Positions 25,509-35,668 of a stretch of DNA of 64,000 nt are shown piece after piece (the first letter of the stretch is position 1; each line of letters opens with the position of its first letter). The notes below the pieces were generated by a model that worked only from the letters and a program-made list of their open reading frames with translations, was not told the DNA's origin and did not search any database. Made by a program: the position numbers and the translations under genes. The DNA is from Kofleriaceae bacterium (GTDB lineage: Bacteria; Myxococcota_A; Polyangia; Haliangiales; Haliangiaceae), in contig JACKDR010000009.1 in the NCBI GenBank assembly GCA_020633495.1, positions 235,904 through 299,903 of the forward strand. The letters run 5' to 3'.

Positions 25509-27926
25509 ATGTCCCGCGTCCCGATGTTCCTCGCCTCCGAGCCCGCCCGGCGCCGCAGCTTCTCGCTGGGGGTCGCGTCCACCGCCTTCGCGACGATCGC
25601 GCTCGAGCTCCTGCTGACGCGCATCTACAGCGTCACGATGTACTACCACTTCGCCTTCATGGTGATCTCGCTGGCCCTGCTGGGCCTGGCGATCGCCGGG
25701 GTGGCAACCTACCTGCTGCCGCGGGTGTTCCGGCTCGATCGCGCCGGCGAGCTCGCCGGCGGCTTCGCGCTGCTGTTCGCGATCGCGGTGGTGGCGGCGC
25801 TGCACGTCTCGGTGACCAGCCCGATCCGGCTCACCGGGCTGTCCAAGAACCTGGGCACGCTGCTCGAGCTGTACTTCGCGGCGTCGCTGCCGTTCCTGGC
25901 CTCGGGCTTCGCGCTGACCCTGGCGATCTCGTCGGCGGGCGAGCAGATCGGCCGCATCTACGCCTTCGATCTGGTCGGCGCCGCGCTGGGCTGCCTGTTC
26001 GTGATCCCGTCGGTGTCGGCGCTGGGCGCGCCCGGCGCGATCCTCGCCGCCGGCGCGGTCGGCGCCGCGGGCGCCGCGATGTTCGCGCTGTCGGCGCCGC
26101 CGACCCGCAAGGTGCGGCTGCCGCTGGCCGGCGTCGCCGCGGTCGCCGCGGTCGTGCTGGCGATCCTGGCCGGCACCGAGGGCGCGGCGCACCGCTTCGC
26201 GATCACGCCCAACCCGGACAAGTTCCTCGGCAAGCGCCACGTCCTGTTCGAGAAGTGGAACTCGTTCTCGCAGATCACGGTCGCCGACGCCGGCGCCTCG
26301 GATCACAAGTGGATCTTCATCGACGCCGACGCCGCGACCCGGATGTGGTCGGGCTCGATCGCCGAGGGCGGCTACCAGGCGCCGACCAAGATCGCCGAGG
26401 TCCGGGTCGCCGCGCTGGTCTACGCGCTGCGCCACGACGGCCCGGCGCTGATCATCGGCCCCGGCGGCGGCACCGACGTCATCTCGGCGCTGCGCGCCGG
26501 CGTGCCCAAGGTGGTCGGCGTCGAGGTCAACCCGATCATCGTCGACGACGTCATGAAGGGCCGCTACGCCGGCTACAACGGCGACCTCTACCGCGATCCC
26601 CGGGTCTCGGTCGTGGTCGACGAGGGCCGCAGCTACATCCGCCGCAGCGGCACCCGCTACTCGTCGATCCAGGCCACGCTGGTCGACACCTGGGCGGCGT
26701 CGTCGTCGGGCGCGTTCACGCTCAGCGAGAACAACCTCTACACCGTCGAGGCCTTCGAGGAGTTCCTCGGCCACCTCGCCGAGGGCGGCGCGCTGGCGGT
26801 GACCCGCTGGTACGACGCCAAGTCGCCCAAGGAGTTCCTGCGCCTGCTGGCGCTGGGCCGCGCCGCGCTCGAGGCCCGGGGCGTCGAGGAGCCGTGGCGC
26901 CACGTCCTGCTCGCCGAGGACCGCGAGCGCCGCGCCACGCTGATCCTGTCGCGCGATCCGTGGACCGACGCCGACGTCCAGGTCGCGGTCGAGCGCGCCG
27001 CCGCCGACCGCCTGCGCCTGCTGTTCGTGCCGGTCGAGGTCACCGACGGGCCGCCGGATCCGCGGCGCGCCGACGAGGACGACTTCCTGGCCCGCTTCCT
27101 GCGCGCGCCGTCGATGTCGGGCTTCCTCGACCGGCTGCCGTACGACGCGTCGCCGACCACCGACGACAAGCCGTTCTTCTTCTACACGGTGCGGACCCGC
27201 GACCTGTTCAGCTTGCTCGGCCAGCTCGACACCCTCGAGCGCAACAACCTCGGCCTGGCGATCCTGCTGATCCTGCTGATCGTCTCCGCCGGCCTGACCC
27301 TCTTGTTCGTGGTGCTGCCGCTGCTCCTGTTCCGGCGCGACGCGCTGCGCGAGCGCCGCGGCGCCAAGCTGCGGGTGCTGGCGTACTTCCTGTGTCTCGG
27401 CCTCGGCTTCATCCTGGTCGAGATCGGCTTCATGCAGCAGTTCGTGCTGTTCCTCGGCCACCCGATCTACGCGCTCGCGGTGGTGCTGGCGACGCTGCTG
27501 GCGGCGTCGGGCACCGGCAGCGCGCTGTCGGGCACGATGAGCCGGCGGTTCGGGCCGCGCGGCCTGGCGCGCCGCGCGATCACCGCGCTCGGCGTCCTGA
27601 TGGTGATCTACGGCCTGGCGCTGAGCCCGCTGTTCCACGCCCTGCTCGGCCTGCCGCTCGGCGGCCGCGTCGTCCTCGCGGTGCTGCTGATCGCCCTGCC
27701 CGGCCTGCTGATGGGCTCGCTCCTGCCCAGCGGCGTGCGCGCCGCCAACGCGCTCGGCACCGAGGTCGTGCCGTGGGCGTGGGGCCTCAACGGCGCGACG
27801 TCGGTGGTCGGCTCGATCCTCGCGATCACGGTGTCGATGAACTACGGCTTCACGACCACGCTCTACGTCGGGGTCGTCGCGTACCTGCTGGCGCTGGTCG
27901 CGCTGCCGCGGCTCGACGGCGCCTGA
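25509..27926 (+). CDS. Membrane spermidine synthase-like protein
   Basis: The 805-residue product has an N-terminal block of membrane segments (about residues 15-225), a soluble Rossmann methyltransferase-like domain with LIIGPGGGTDVISALR and VVGVEVNPII (nucleotide-binding signature of the SpeE fold), and a C-terminal membrane block with about seven segments (about 575-800). This fits the integral membrane spermidine synthase-like family common in myxobacteria. The acidic residues of true polyamine synthases are not all evident, so the substrate is unknown. Start is ATG 25509; ATG 25524 is an alternative. Polyamine enzymes occur again at 50-52 kb. Confidence 0.8.
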   Translation: MSRVPMFLASEPARRRSFSLGVASTAFATIALELLLTRIYSVTMYYHFAFMVISLALLGLAIAGVATYLLPRVFRLDRAGELAGGFALLFAIAVVAALHVSVTSPIRLTGLSKNLGTLLELYFAASLPFLASGFALTLAISSAGEQIGRIYAFDLVGAALGCLFVIPSVSALGAPGAILAAGAVGAAGAAMFALSAPPTRKVRLPLAGVAAVAAVVLAILAGTEGAAHRFAITPNPDKFLGKRHVLFEKWNSFSQITVADAGASDHKWIFIDADAATRMWSGSIAEGGYQAPTKIAEVRVAALVYALRHDGPALIIGPGGGTDVISALRAGVPKVVGVEVNPIIVDDVMKGRYAGYNGDLYRDPRVSVVVDEGRSYIRRSGTRYSSIQATLVDTWAASSSGAFTLSENNLYTVEAFEEFLGHLAEGGALAVTRWYDAKSPKEFLRLLALGRAALEARGVEEPWRHVLLAEDRERRATLILSRDPWTDADVQVAVERAAADRLRLLFVPVEVTDGPPDPRRADEDDFLARFLRAPSMSGFLDRLPYDASPTTDDKPFFFYTVRTRDLFSLLGQLDTLERNNLGLAILLILLIVSAGLTLLFVVLPLLLFRRDALRERRGAKLRVLAYFLCLGLGFILVEIGFMQQFVLFLGHPIYALAVVLATLLAASGTGSALSGTMSRRFGPRGLARRAITALGVLMVIYGLALSPLFHALLGLPLGGRVVLAVLLIALPGLLMGSLLPSGVRAANALGTEVVPWAWGLNGATSVVGSILAITVSMNYGFTTTLYVGVVAYLLALVALPRLDGA

Positions 27927-27933
27927 GCCACGA

Positions 27934-28803
27934 TCACGCCGCGAGGTCGGCGATCGTCGCGTGCTCGTCGACGGTGTGGAAGCGGCCGCGCTCGTCGCGC
28001 GCCAGCGTGCCGAGCGCGATCTCGGGATCGTGGGTGAAGAACAGGCGGCCGTCGCGGCCGAGGAGATCGGCGAGCAGCGCGGTCTTCTCGTCGATGAGGA
28101 GCTCGGCGTAGCGGTCGTAGCCCATCGTGATCGGCAGGTGGACCCAGGCCCGCCCGGGGATCAGATCGGCGGCGAACAGGACCGGGCCGTCGGGCATCGC
28201 GACCTCGGTCAGCAGCAAGCCCGGGGTGTGGCCGTGGCTGCGGTGGAAGGTGAAACCGTCGCCCAGCGTCACCGAGCGCTCGCCGGTGACCTTCTCGAGC
28301 CGCCCGCTGGCCTCGAGCAGCGGCGGCAGCGCCGGGATGAACGACGCGCGGTCGCGCGGGTGCGGCCGCAGCGCCCGCGCCCACGCCTCGGCGCCGACCA
28401 CCCAGCGGGCGCGCGGGAACACCAGCGCCGGCGCCTCGCCGTCGCGCCACGTGGTCAGCGCGCCGCCGGCGTGGTCGAAGTGCAGGTGCGACAGCACGAC
28501 GACGTCGACGTCCTGCGGGCTCACGCCGACCGCGGCGAGCGATCGCACGAGGACGTGGTCGTCCTCGACGACGCCGTAGCGGGCGCGCAGCGCGGGCTCG
28601 AAGAACGCGCCGATGCCGGTCTCGAGCAGGATCGTGCGGCCGGCGTCGCGGATCAGCAGGCAGCGGCACGCCAGCGGGATGCGGTTCTGGTCGTCGGGCG
28701 CGATCCAGCGCTCCCACATCACCTTGGGAGCGTTGCCGAACATGGCGCCACCGTCGAGGCGCTGGCTGTTACCCAGGATCGAGGTCAGGGTGCGGGCGGA
28801 CAT
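27934..28803 (-). CDS. MBL-fold metallohydrolase
   Basis: The 289-residue product carries the metal-binding motif SHLHFDHAGG (106-111 as HxHxDH), later HGHTPGLLL with the next His, FAADLIPG with the bridging Asp, and FFTHDPEIA with the last His. It belongs to the metallo-beta-lactamase superfamily, probably a hydrolase of an ester or lactone such as a quorum lactonase-like enzyme, but the substrate cannot be told. It has a TACAAT -10 element 7 nt before its ATG and is divergent from the propeller lipoprotein. Confidence 0.85.
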   Translation of the reverse strand: MSARTLTSILGNSQRLDGGAMFGNAPKVMWERWIAPDDQNRIPLACRCLLIRDAGRTILLETGIGAFFEPALRARYGVVEDDHVLVRSLAAVGVSPQDVDVVVLSHLHFDHAGGALTTWRDGEAPALVFPRARWVVGAEAWARALRPHPRDRASFIPALPPLLEASGRLEKVTGERSVTLGDGFTFHRSHGHTPGLLLTEVAMPDGPVLFAADLIPGRAWVHLPITMGYDRYAELLIDEKTALLADLLGRDGRLFFTHDPEIALGTLARDERGRFHTVDEHATIADLAA

Positions 28804-28810
28804 CGCCGGC

Positions 28811-28839
28811 ATTGTAGTGCGGGACGGGCCGGGTACCAT
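28811..28839. promoter_or_regulatory. Back-to-back -10 elements for divergent genes
   Basis: TACAAT on the minus strand (28811-28816) ends 7 nt before the MBL-fold gene. TACCAT on the plus strand (28834-28839) ends 6 nt before the propeller lipoprotein gene. Only 42 bp separate the two start codons, so both messages would be leaderless. Confidence 0.5.
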
Positions 28840-28845
28840 CCCGGC

Positions 28846-30798
28846 ATGGTCGGACGAGCCCTGGCACCGTGCGCGGCCCTGGCGCTGCTGGCGTGCGGGG
28901 CGCCCGCGCCGGGGCGGCCGGCGGCGCCGGTGGAGGAGGCCGACGCGGCGCCGGCGCCGGCGTTCGTGATCTACGAGGGCGACGCGATCTCGCCGCTGGC
29001 CCGCGACGACGGCTTCCTGTACTGGGCGGCGCCCGACGGCGTCCTGCGCCGGCCGCTGGGCGGCCCCGACGCCGGCGAGATCGCCGTGGTCAGCCGCGCC
29101 ACCGCCGGGCTGACGATCACCGCGCTGGTGGTCGCCGGCGATCGGGTCGTCTGCACCGACGGCGGCCAGGTCGTCGCGGTGCCGGTGGTCGGCGACCCCG
29201 ACGCCGCGCCGGTCGTCCTCGGCGACGGCCTCGAGCCGGTGACCGCGCTCGCCGGCGACGCCGGCGGCGTCTACGCCGCGCTCGGCGACACGATCGTCGA
29301 GCTGCGCGCCGGCGCCGAGCCGCGCCAGGTCGCGATCGGCCAGGGCGAGGTGACGTCGCTGGCGCTCGACGCCGACAGCGTGTGGTGGGTCGATCACGAC
29401 CCCGATCCCGACGCCGGCGATCCGACCGCGCCGCTGGGCGCGCGGATCACCGGCGAGGGCGCGGTGCGGCGGGCGCCGCGCGCTGGCGGCCCCATCGCCG
29501 AGGTCGCGGGCGCGCAGCCCAGCCCGGTGCAGGTGCGGCGCCACGGCGATCGGGTCTACTGGGCGACCGAGCGCGGCGTCGCGGTGCGGTCGCTGCCGGT
29601 GGCGGGGCACGCCACGCCGCGGGTCGAGCTCGACGGCCGCGCCGGCGGCCTCGCCGTCGACGATCGCGGCGTCGTCGCGATCGATCTCGGCGGCACGATC
29701 CGCGAGCGCCGCGCCGACGGCACGATCGCGGTGCTGGCCACCGGCGACGGCGTCCTGACCCCGGCGCTCGACCGCGACGCCGTCGTCGCCGACGGCTGGG
29801 TCTACGCGGTGGCGGTGCGCAACGACCTGGGCCGGCCGGTGCTGACCGCGACGCCGCGCGGCCGCGACGACGTCACCGTCGCGGCGCCGGTCACCGGGCA
29901 GCTGCAGCAGCTGCGCAGCCGCGGCGGCGCGCTGTACTGGGTCGAGACCGATCGCGACGGCGCCGGCCGCGCCGCGGTCTACCGCGCCGATCCGCGCCGC
30001 CACCGCCGCCGCCTGCTGGGCCGGTTCCGCGGCTGGGTCAGCGATCTCGCGGTCGGCGAGGGCGCGGTCTACCTGGCCGCCGACACCGAGATCTTCCGGG
30101 TCCCGACCCGCGGCGGCAAGGTCGGGCTGTTCCGCTACACCGCCGCGGGCGCGGTCCAGGCGCTGACCGTGCACCGCGGCCACCTGCTGTGGGTCAACGG
30201 CGCCGCGCTGGTCGCGCTCCGCCTCACCGCCCGCGCCCCGTTCGAGGTCGCGCGCAACGACCGCGGCTCCGGTGGCGGCGACCTGGGCGCGACGCTGGTC
30301 TTCGACGACGACTACGTCTACCTGACCAGCTTCGGCTGGGGCGGCACCGGCGTGTACCGGATCAGCGAGCGCGGCCAGGTCACGGTGCTGTGGGACGGCG
30401 CCACCACCGGCAGCTACCCGACCGGCGACCTGGTCCGGCTCGGCGACCAGCTCTACTTCGTCGCCGACGGCGCGCTGCGCCGGCTCGACGTCACCGGCGG
30501 CGACCCGCAGACGGTCGCGACCTTCGGCGAGGACTTCCCGGTCGCGATGGTGAGCGGCGGCGACCTCTTGTACCTGATGGTCCGCCGCTCCGGCCCGGCC
30601 GGCGAGTGGCTCGAGCTCGACCGGGTCGTGCCCGGCGAGGCGCCGGTCGCGATCCTGCGCTGCAGCGCCTACGGCTCCGACCTGCCGCGGCTCGCCGACG
30701 ACGACGCCGCCTACCTGTTCGTCGACGACGCCGTCGGGATCATGCGGATCGCGCGCGACGCCGCGCCGTGGCCGGGCCTGCCGCTGGCGCCGATGTAA
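28846..30798 (+). CDS. Propeller-type lipoprotein
   Basis: The 650-residue lipoprotein has a lipobox near LALLACGAP (Cys17) and then repeated beta blades with motifs such as DGFLYWAAPDG, GGVYAALGD, DSVWWVDHD, GDRVYWATE, GALYWVETD and DYVYLTSFGW. This is the pattern of YVTN/DUF5050-like or NHL-like propellers with one W or Y at the end of each blade strand. It probably sits in the outer membrane as a binding scaffold. Start at ATG 28846 agrees with the promoter and the signal peptide. No enzyme motif is visible. Confidence 0.75.
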   Translation: MVGRALAPCAALALLACGAPAPGRPAAPVEEADAAPAPAFVIYEGDAISPLARDDGFLYWAAPDGVLRRPLGGPDAGEIAVVSRATAGLTITALVVAGDRVVCTDGGQVVAVPVVGDPDAAPVVLGDGLEPVTALAGDAGGVYAALGDTIVELRAGAEPRQVAIGQGEVTSLALDADSVWWVDHDPDPDAGDPTAPLGARITGEGAVRRAPRAGGPIAEVAGAQPSPVQVRRHGDRVYWATERGVAVRSLPVAGHATPRVELDGRAGGLAVDDRGVVAIDLGGTIRERRADGTIAVLATGDGVLTPALDRDAVVADGWVYAVAVRNDLGRPVLTATPRGRDDVTVAAPVTGQLQQLRSRGGALYWVETDRDGAGRAAVYRADPRRHRRRLLGRFRGWVSDLAVGEGAVYLAADTEIFRVPTRGGKVGLFRYTAAGAVQALTVHRGHLLWVNGAALVALRLTARAPFEVARNDRGSGGGDLGATLVFDDDYVYLTSFGWGGTGVYRISERGQVTVLWDGATTGSYPTGDLVRLGDQLYFVADGALRRLDVTGGDPQTVATFGEDFPVAMVSGGDLLYLMVRRSGPAGEWLELDRVVPGEAPVAILRCSAYGSDLPRLADDDAAYLFVDDAVGIMRIARDAAPWPGLPLAPM

Positions 30799-30885
30799 CC
30801 GCGCCGGCCCCCGCCGACACTGACCCCGGACAACGCCGCGCTGCGCGGCCTGCCACCGCGACGCCGCGCGTCGCGCGGAGGAACC

Positions 30886-32583
30886 ATGCGTGCCCTACCC
30901 CGGCTCGCGACGGCCGCGCCTTGCGCGGTCGCGCTCGCCCTCGCCCTCGCCTCGCCCGCCGTCGCCCAGCCCATGGGCGGCGACATCCCGCTCGACGGCT
31001 TCCGGCCGGCGCTCGACACCCGCGGCTTCGTCGCGCTCGACGGCGCCGAGGCGCTGCCCGCCGGGCGCCCGTCGTTCGGCCTGGTCACGTCGTGGGCCCG
31101 CGGCCTGCTCGCGCTCGACGGCGACGGCGCCCACTACCAGGTCGACCACGTCGTGTCGCCGACGCTGCTGGCGGCGATCGGCCTGCCCGGGCCGCTGCGC
31201 GCCGAGCTCGCCGTGGCGCTGCCGTTCGGCGTCGTCGCCGCCGATCGCGATCCCGACAGCGACGGCGGCACCCCCGCCGATCCCACCGACGACGATCACT
31301 ACCGGCTCGGCGGCCAGGGCGTCGGCGATCTCGGGGTCCACCTCAAGGTGCGGCTCGGCGCGCGCGGCCGCCTCGCGGTCGCCGGCGCCGTCGACCTGAC
31401 CCTGCCGACCGCGACCGACGGGGTCTGGCTGGGCAGCGGCGCCACCGGCGGCGGCGCCCGGGGCATCGCCGAGTGGCGCGCCGGCCGGCTGCGCCTCGGC
31501 GCCAACGTCGGCGTGCGCCTGCGCGCCGGCGGCGACGCCAGCTTCGTCGACGACGGCGCGATGGCGGGGCCGCCGACCGGCGTCGCGGTGACCCTGGGCC
31601 CGGCGGTGACCGCCGGCGCCGCGGCGGCGTGGCAGCTGGCGCCCGGCAAGCTCGAGGCGCTGGCCGAGCTCGACGCCCTGATCCCGCTGCGCGGCGACTA
31701 CCGGCCGATCGAGGCGCGCGGCGCGCTGCGGGTCCGGCTCGCCGAGGCCTCGCACCTCACGCTCGGCGCCGGCACCGGCCTCGCCGGCGACGCCGGCAAC
31801 CCGGACCTGCGCGCGATGCTGGGCATCGTCTTCGAGCCGACGCCGCCGCGGCGCGCCCGGGTCGTGATCCCCGACCCGCCGCCGAGCCCCGACGCGCCGC
31901 GCCCGGGCGATCGCGACGACGACGGCATCGTCGACACCCTCGACGCCTGCCCCGACGAGCGCGAGGACTTCGACGACTTCGAGGACGGCGACGGCTGCCC
32001 CGACGTCGACAACGATCGCGACGGCATCCTCGACGTCGACGATCTGTGCCTCGACGAGCCGGAGGACCGCGACGGCATCGAGGACGAGGACGGCTGCCCC
32101 GAGACCGACGCCGACCACGACCGGATCCCCGACGTCGACGACCGCTGCCCGCTCGACAAGGAGATGTGGAACACCTTCGAGGACGACGACGGCTGCCCCG
32201 ATCGCGGCCGGGTCGCGATCGGCGACGGCGGGCTGATCGTCCTCGACAGCATCTACTTCGAGTTCGACAGCGCCGTGATCCAGCAGCGCTCGCACGACAT
32301 CCTGCACGTCGTCGCCGAGACCCTGCAGCTCAACCCCGACCTGCTGCTGATCGAGATCGGCGGCCACACCGACGAGCGCGGCAGCGCCGCCTACAACCTG
32401 GCGCTGTCGCAGCGCCGCGCCGACGCGGTCCGGCAGTTCCTGATCGACGACGGCGTCGACGGCGATCGCCTCGAGGCCCAGGGCTACGGCGAGACCCGGC
32501 CGCTGGTCGCCGGCCACGGCGAGCGGGCGTGGCGGACCAACCGCCGGGTCGAGTTCCTGATCGTGCGGCGCGAGGGCCGGTAG
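30886..32583 (+). CDS. OmpA-family protein with thrombospondin type 3 repeats
   Basis: The 565-residue protein has a signal peptide ending near AVAQP and an N-terminal beta-barrel-like domain of about 290 residues with aromatic strand ends. Ca-binding TSP3 repeats follow (about 345-440: DRDDDGIVDTLDACPDE, DNDRDGILDVDDLC, GDGCPD units), then an OmpA C-terminal domain (FEFDSAVIQQRSHDIL, GHTDERGSAAYNLALSQRRA) that binds peptidoglycan. It links outer membrane to cell wall. A ribosome site (GGAGGA) precedes the ATG. It converges on the next gene; a 10-bp hairpin lies between. Confidence 0.9.
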   Translation: MRALPRLATAAPCAVALALALASPAVAQPMGGDIPLDGFRPALDTRGFVALDGAEALPAGRPSFGLVTSWARGLLALDGDGAHYQVDHVVSPTLLAAIGLPGPLRAELAVALPFGVVAADRDPDSDGGTPADPTDDDHYRLGGQGVGDLGVHLKVRLGARGRLAVAGAVDLTLPTATDGVWLGSGATGGGARGIAEWRAGRLRLGANVGVRLRAGGDASFVDDGAMAGPPTGVAVTLGPAVTAGAAAAWQLAPGKLEALAELDALIPLRGDYRPIEARGALRVRLAEASHLTLGAGTGLAGDAGNPDLRAMLGIVFEPTPPRRARVVIPDPPPSPDAPRPGDRDDDGIVDTLDACPDEREDFDDFEDGDGCPDVDNDRDGILDVDDLCLDEPEDRDGIEDEDGCPETDADHDRIPDVDDRCPLDKEMWNTFEDDDGCPDRGRVAIGDGGLIVLDSIYFEFDSAVIQQRSHDILHVVAETLQLNPDLLLIEIGGHTDERGSAAYNLALSQRRADAVRQFLIDDGVDGDRLEAQGYGETRPLVAGHGERAWRTNRRVEFLIVRREGR

Positions 32584-32607
32584 CGCCGCGGGGTCCGGAC
32601 GCGCGAC

Positions 32608-32631
32608 GCCCGCGCTCCGAAGAGCGCGGGC
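32608..32631. terminator. Bidirectional hairpin between convergent genes
   Basis: A perfect 10-bp stem GCCCGCGCTC with its complement and a 4-nt loop (CGAA) lies 24 nt after the OmpA gene and 26 nt before the end of the opposing lipoprotein gene. There is no T tract, but the hairpin could end transcription from both sides. Confidence 0.6.
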
Positions 32632-32656
32632 GGGGGAGGCGCCGTCGGCGAGGCCG

Positions 32657-33697
32657 CTAGTTGTCGGCGGGGATGTCGCGCGCGCACGAGGTCTCGGCCC
32701 AGCGCAGGCCGAAGTTGCCGCCGGCCGGGCGCCCGGGCAGCGACTCCTCGTAGCGACCGTCGAGGCGACCGTGCTCGCCGGCGGCGGTGATCCAGCGGCC
32801 GACGACGTGGCCGTCGCGGTAGTGGCCGCCGAAGATGCCGCGGAACTGGCCGTCGCGGTTGATGTACTTGCCGAAGAAGACCTGCTCGCCGCTGCGGCGC
32901 GCGCCCCAGATGCCGCGCAGGTGACCGACCGGCACGCCGGCGTCGTCGGTGACCACGCCCAGCATGCCGCCCAGGCCGTCGCGCAGGGCGCGCCAGCGGC
33001 CGTGCGCGAAGCCCTGGTCGCAGGCGTCGTCCCGGCGCAGCAGGGTCGCGATGACGCGGTTGCCCTCGCTGTCGACGTCGTAGACCGCCGGACCGGCCAG
33101 CAGGTCGGCGGCGCGCATGGCGTACGGGCCGCTGCCGTCGGCGGGCGCGTAGGTCAGGGTCAGCGGGGTCGCGTTGCCCGGATCCGGATCGACGAGCTCG
33201 AGGGTGAGGCCGTCGGCGAACGGCCGCGTGATCGAGTGGAACTCGACCGAGGCGCGGTCGGTGCGCGGCATGACCTGATCGGTCGCCTCCTCGAAGCCGA
33301 TCACGCGGCGCACGATGATCGCGCCGCGGTTGAGGCTGATCGAGCCGCTCCAGTCGCGGGCGTAGGCCTCGGGCGCGCGATCCGGCGGCAGCTGGCCCCA
33401 CATGAGCACGACACGGCCGGTCAGCACGGAGGGCAGCTCGCGCATCGCGACGACCTCGGTGTCGGCGTCCATGGCGTCGGTGAACTCGGTCGACGCCTCG
33501 ATCTCGGCGGCGGCGAACTCGTCGGTGGCGCCGAAGGTCGCGGCCTCGTCCTCCATGTCGAGGCCGCCGTTGTCCTGCTCGAGGGCGGCGGCGACGAGGT
33601 CGACGTCGTCGGGGTCGGCGGCACAGGCGGTGAGGCCGGCGCCGGCGGTGAGCAGCGCGGTGGCGGCGAGACAGGCCTGGAAGCTACGGGTACGCAT
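32657..33697 (-). CDS. Lipoprotein with repeat-type beta domain
   Basis: The 346-residue product has lipobox AGLTACAA (Cys25) and an acidic spacer (Asp/Glu/Ala to about residue 85). The first domain is beta-rich. The C-terminal part has repeated FGKYINRDGQFRGIFGGHY and GRWITAAGEHGRLDG units, likely short MORN-like or cell-wall repeat strands. No family is certain. A strong ribosome site (GAGGAGGA) and a sigma-54-type promoter lie upstream, so this gene may answer to one of the local NtrC-type activators. Confidence 0.7.
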   Translation of the reverse strand: MRTRSFQACLAATALLTAGAGLTACAADPDDVDLVAAALEQDNGGLDMEDEAATFGATDEFAAAEIEASTEFTDAMDADTEVVAMRELPSVLTGRVVLMWGQLPPDRAPEAYARDWSGSISLNRGAIIVRRVIGFEEATDQVMPRTDRASVEFHSITRPFADGLTLELVDPDPGNATPLTLTYAPADGSGPYAMRAADLLAGPAVYDVDSEGNRVIATLLRRDDACDQGFAHGRWRALRDGLGGMLGVVTDDAGVPVGHLRGIWGARRSGEQVFFGKYINRDGQFRGIFGGHYRDGHVVGRWITAAGEHGRLDGRYEESLPGRPAGGNFGLRWAETSCARDIPADN

Positions 33698-33760
33698 GTG
33701 GGAGTCCTCCTCGGGGGTGAGCGGCGGGGCCGCAAGTGGGCGAGTCGGACGGTCTCTAGA

Positions 33761-33775
33761 GCAACTCGCTTGCCA
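33761..33775 (-). promoter_or_regulatory. Candidate sigma-54 (-24/-12) promoter
   Basis: The minus strand reads TGGCAAGCGAGTTGC followed by T. Every consensus position of TGGCACG-N4-TTGCW matches except one (A for C). It lies about 64 nt before the ATG of the lipoprotein gene. Confidence 0.7.
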
Positions 33776-33827
33776 GGCCCGACAGCCGAGGGATCCCGGC
33801 GAGTTACCCGGGGGATCGCCGGCGCGG

Positions 33828-33888
33828 CGGGATCGTGAGGTCCCGGCTTGGCCCGGCCGCGGCGGCGCGCCGGGACCTCGAGATCCCG
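33828..33888 (-). terminator. Long imperfect inverted repeat after the kinase gene
   Basis: Two 20-bp arms pair with two mismatches across 21 nt. The site lies between the end of the PEGA kinase gene and the sigma-54-type promoter of the lipoprotein gene, all on the same strand. It could end kinase transcription, or act as an upstream binding site for the activator of that promoter. No T tract is present. Confidence 0.4.
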
Positions 33889-33933
33889 CCCGTGCCCGAT
33901 CGGCGCACCCGGCGCGGGGCCGGATCGGCCCGC

Positions 33934-35666
33934 CTACGGCAGCGAGACCTTGGTCAGCGCGCCCGACTGGATCGTCACGGTGCGGCGCAGGCGCACCGTG
34001 CCGTCGTCCGGACTGACCAGCACGATCTCGTGCGGGCCGGCGGCGAGCCTGCGGTTGTAGACCGGCGTGGTGCCCCAGTCGCGGCCGTCGACGCGGATGT
34101 TGGCGTAGGGGTCGGCGGTGATCGAGATCTTGCCGGGCGCGACCGCCGCGCCGGCGTCGATCGGCGGACCGGTCGGCGCCGGCGCGGCGTCGACGCGACG
34201 CGGCGGCGCGGCGTCGACCGGCGGCCGGCGTCGCGACGCGGCCGGCCGGCGTCGATGGGCAGCGGCGCGGCGTCGGCGAGCGTGGCGTCGGCCGGCGCGG
34301 CGTCGATCGTGCCGGCGTCGGCGACCGGCACCGGGGTCGGCACCGCGGCGTCGACGGTGCGGCCGGCGTCGGGCGACGGCGCCGCGGCGCCGCAGCCGCG
34401 CATCAGCAGCGCGACCATGCCGCCGAGCAGCAGCGAGCCGAGGATCAGCGCGATCAAGATGCGGCGGGTCCGGCCGGCGTGGGCCGCGGCCAGCGACACC
34501 GGCGTCGGCGCGGGCGCCGGCGCCGGCGCCGAGCCCACCGCGGGCGACGACGACGACGGCGACGGCGACGACGGCGACGACGGCGACCGCCCCGCGGACG
34601 GCGCTCTCCCGCCCGGCCTCGCCCCGGCCCCGGCCCCGACCGCCGCGCCGGCGCCGGCCGCAGCCCCACCCGCCGCGCCCGGCATCGCCGCGGTCAGCAC
34701 ACCGCTGGCCCGCCCGATCCGCTTGCTGTCGCCGTCGCCGGCCAGGATCGCCGCCAGCCACTGCCGGTGCAGCTCGCGCTCGCGGACCAGCGTGCGCTCC
34801 GCCCACGCCTCCAGCGACTCGCCGCCGATCTGCGACGCCACCCGCTCCAGCTCGTCGGCGAACGCCGCGGCGCTCGGGGTCCGCCCGTCGGGCTCGCGGA
34901 CCAGCGCCGCCATCACGGCGTCGTCGAGCCCGGCCGGCAGCGGCCCCGCCTTCGCCGACGGCGGCGCGATCGGATCGTCCATCACCGCGCGCGCGACGCC
35001 GTACAGCGAGTCGCCGCCGAACACCGGCTCGCCGGTCAGGAGCTCGTGCAGGACCAGCGCCGCCGAGAACACGTCCGAGCGGCGATCGAGCGGCCGGTTG
35101 CGCACCTGCTCGGGCGACATGTACGGCGGCTTGCCCTTGATCGTCCCGTGCTCGGTGACGGTGTCGCGGCCCTTGACCAGCGCGATGCCGAAGTCGAGCA
35201 CCTTGACCCGGCCGTCGTGACCGAGCATCAGGTTCTCGGGGCTGAGATCGCGGTGGACGACGCCGAGCGGCGCGCCGTGCAGGTCGCGCAGCTCGTGGGC
35301 GGCGTGGAGGCCGCGGCACGCCTCGGCCACCGCGCGCGCCGCCACCGCCGGCGGCGGCCGCAGCGTCGTCAGCTCGCGGAACCGCAGGCCGGGCACGTAC
35401 TCCATCACCAGGTACAGCTGGCCGTCCTGGTCGCCGAAGTCGTGGACGTTGGCGATCGCCGGGTGCGACAGGCGGGCCAGCAGCCGCGCCTCGTCGAGGA
35501 ACATCGTCCGCACCTTGGCGTGGCTGGTCAGCGACGGCAGGATCGTCTTGATCGCGACCAGCTGCTCGAAGCCGGCCGGGCCGCGGCGACGGGCCAGCAG
35601 GACCTCGCCCATGCCGCCGGCCTTGATCGCGTGCAGCACCTCGTAGGCGCCGAGCGTGCGCCCCAT
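33934..35666 (-). CDS. Ser/Thr protein kinase with C-terminal PEGA domain, frame broken near 34,220
   Basis: The kinase domain (about 1-270) has KAGGMGEV (15-22), Lys40, HRDLSPEN from 138 and DFG at 158-160. A linker rich in Ala/Pro/Ser, a membrane segment (ILIALILGSLLLGGMVALL) and an Asp/Ala-rich spacer follow. In the first frame the protein then degrades into Arg-rich noise, while the next frame carries a PEGA domain (ISITADPYANIRVDGRDWG, ending VSLP at 33934). One extra C in the minus-strand CCGGCCGCCGG joins them into DAGRPVDAAP, restoring a protein of about 577 residues. So this is probably an intact gene with a sequence error. It lies 2 nt after the FHA-sigma-54 gene in one operon. Confidence 0.85.
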
Positions 35667-35668
35667 CG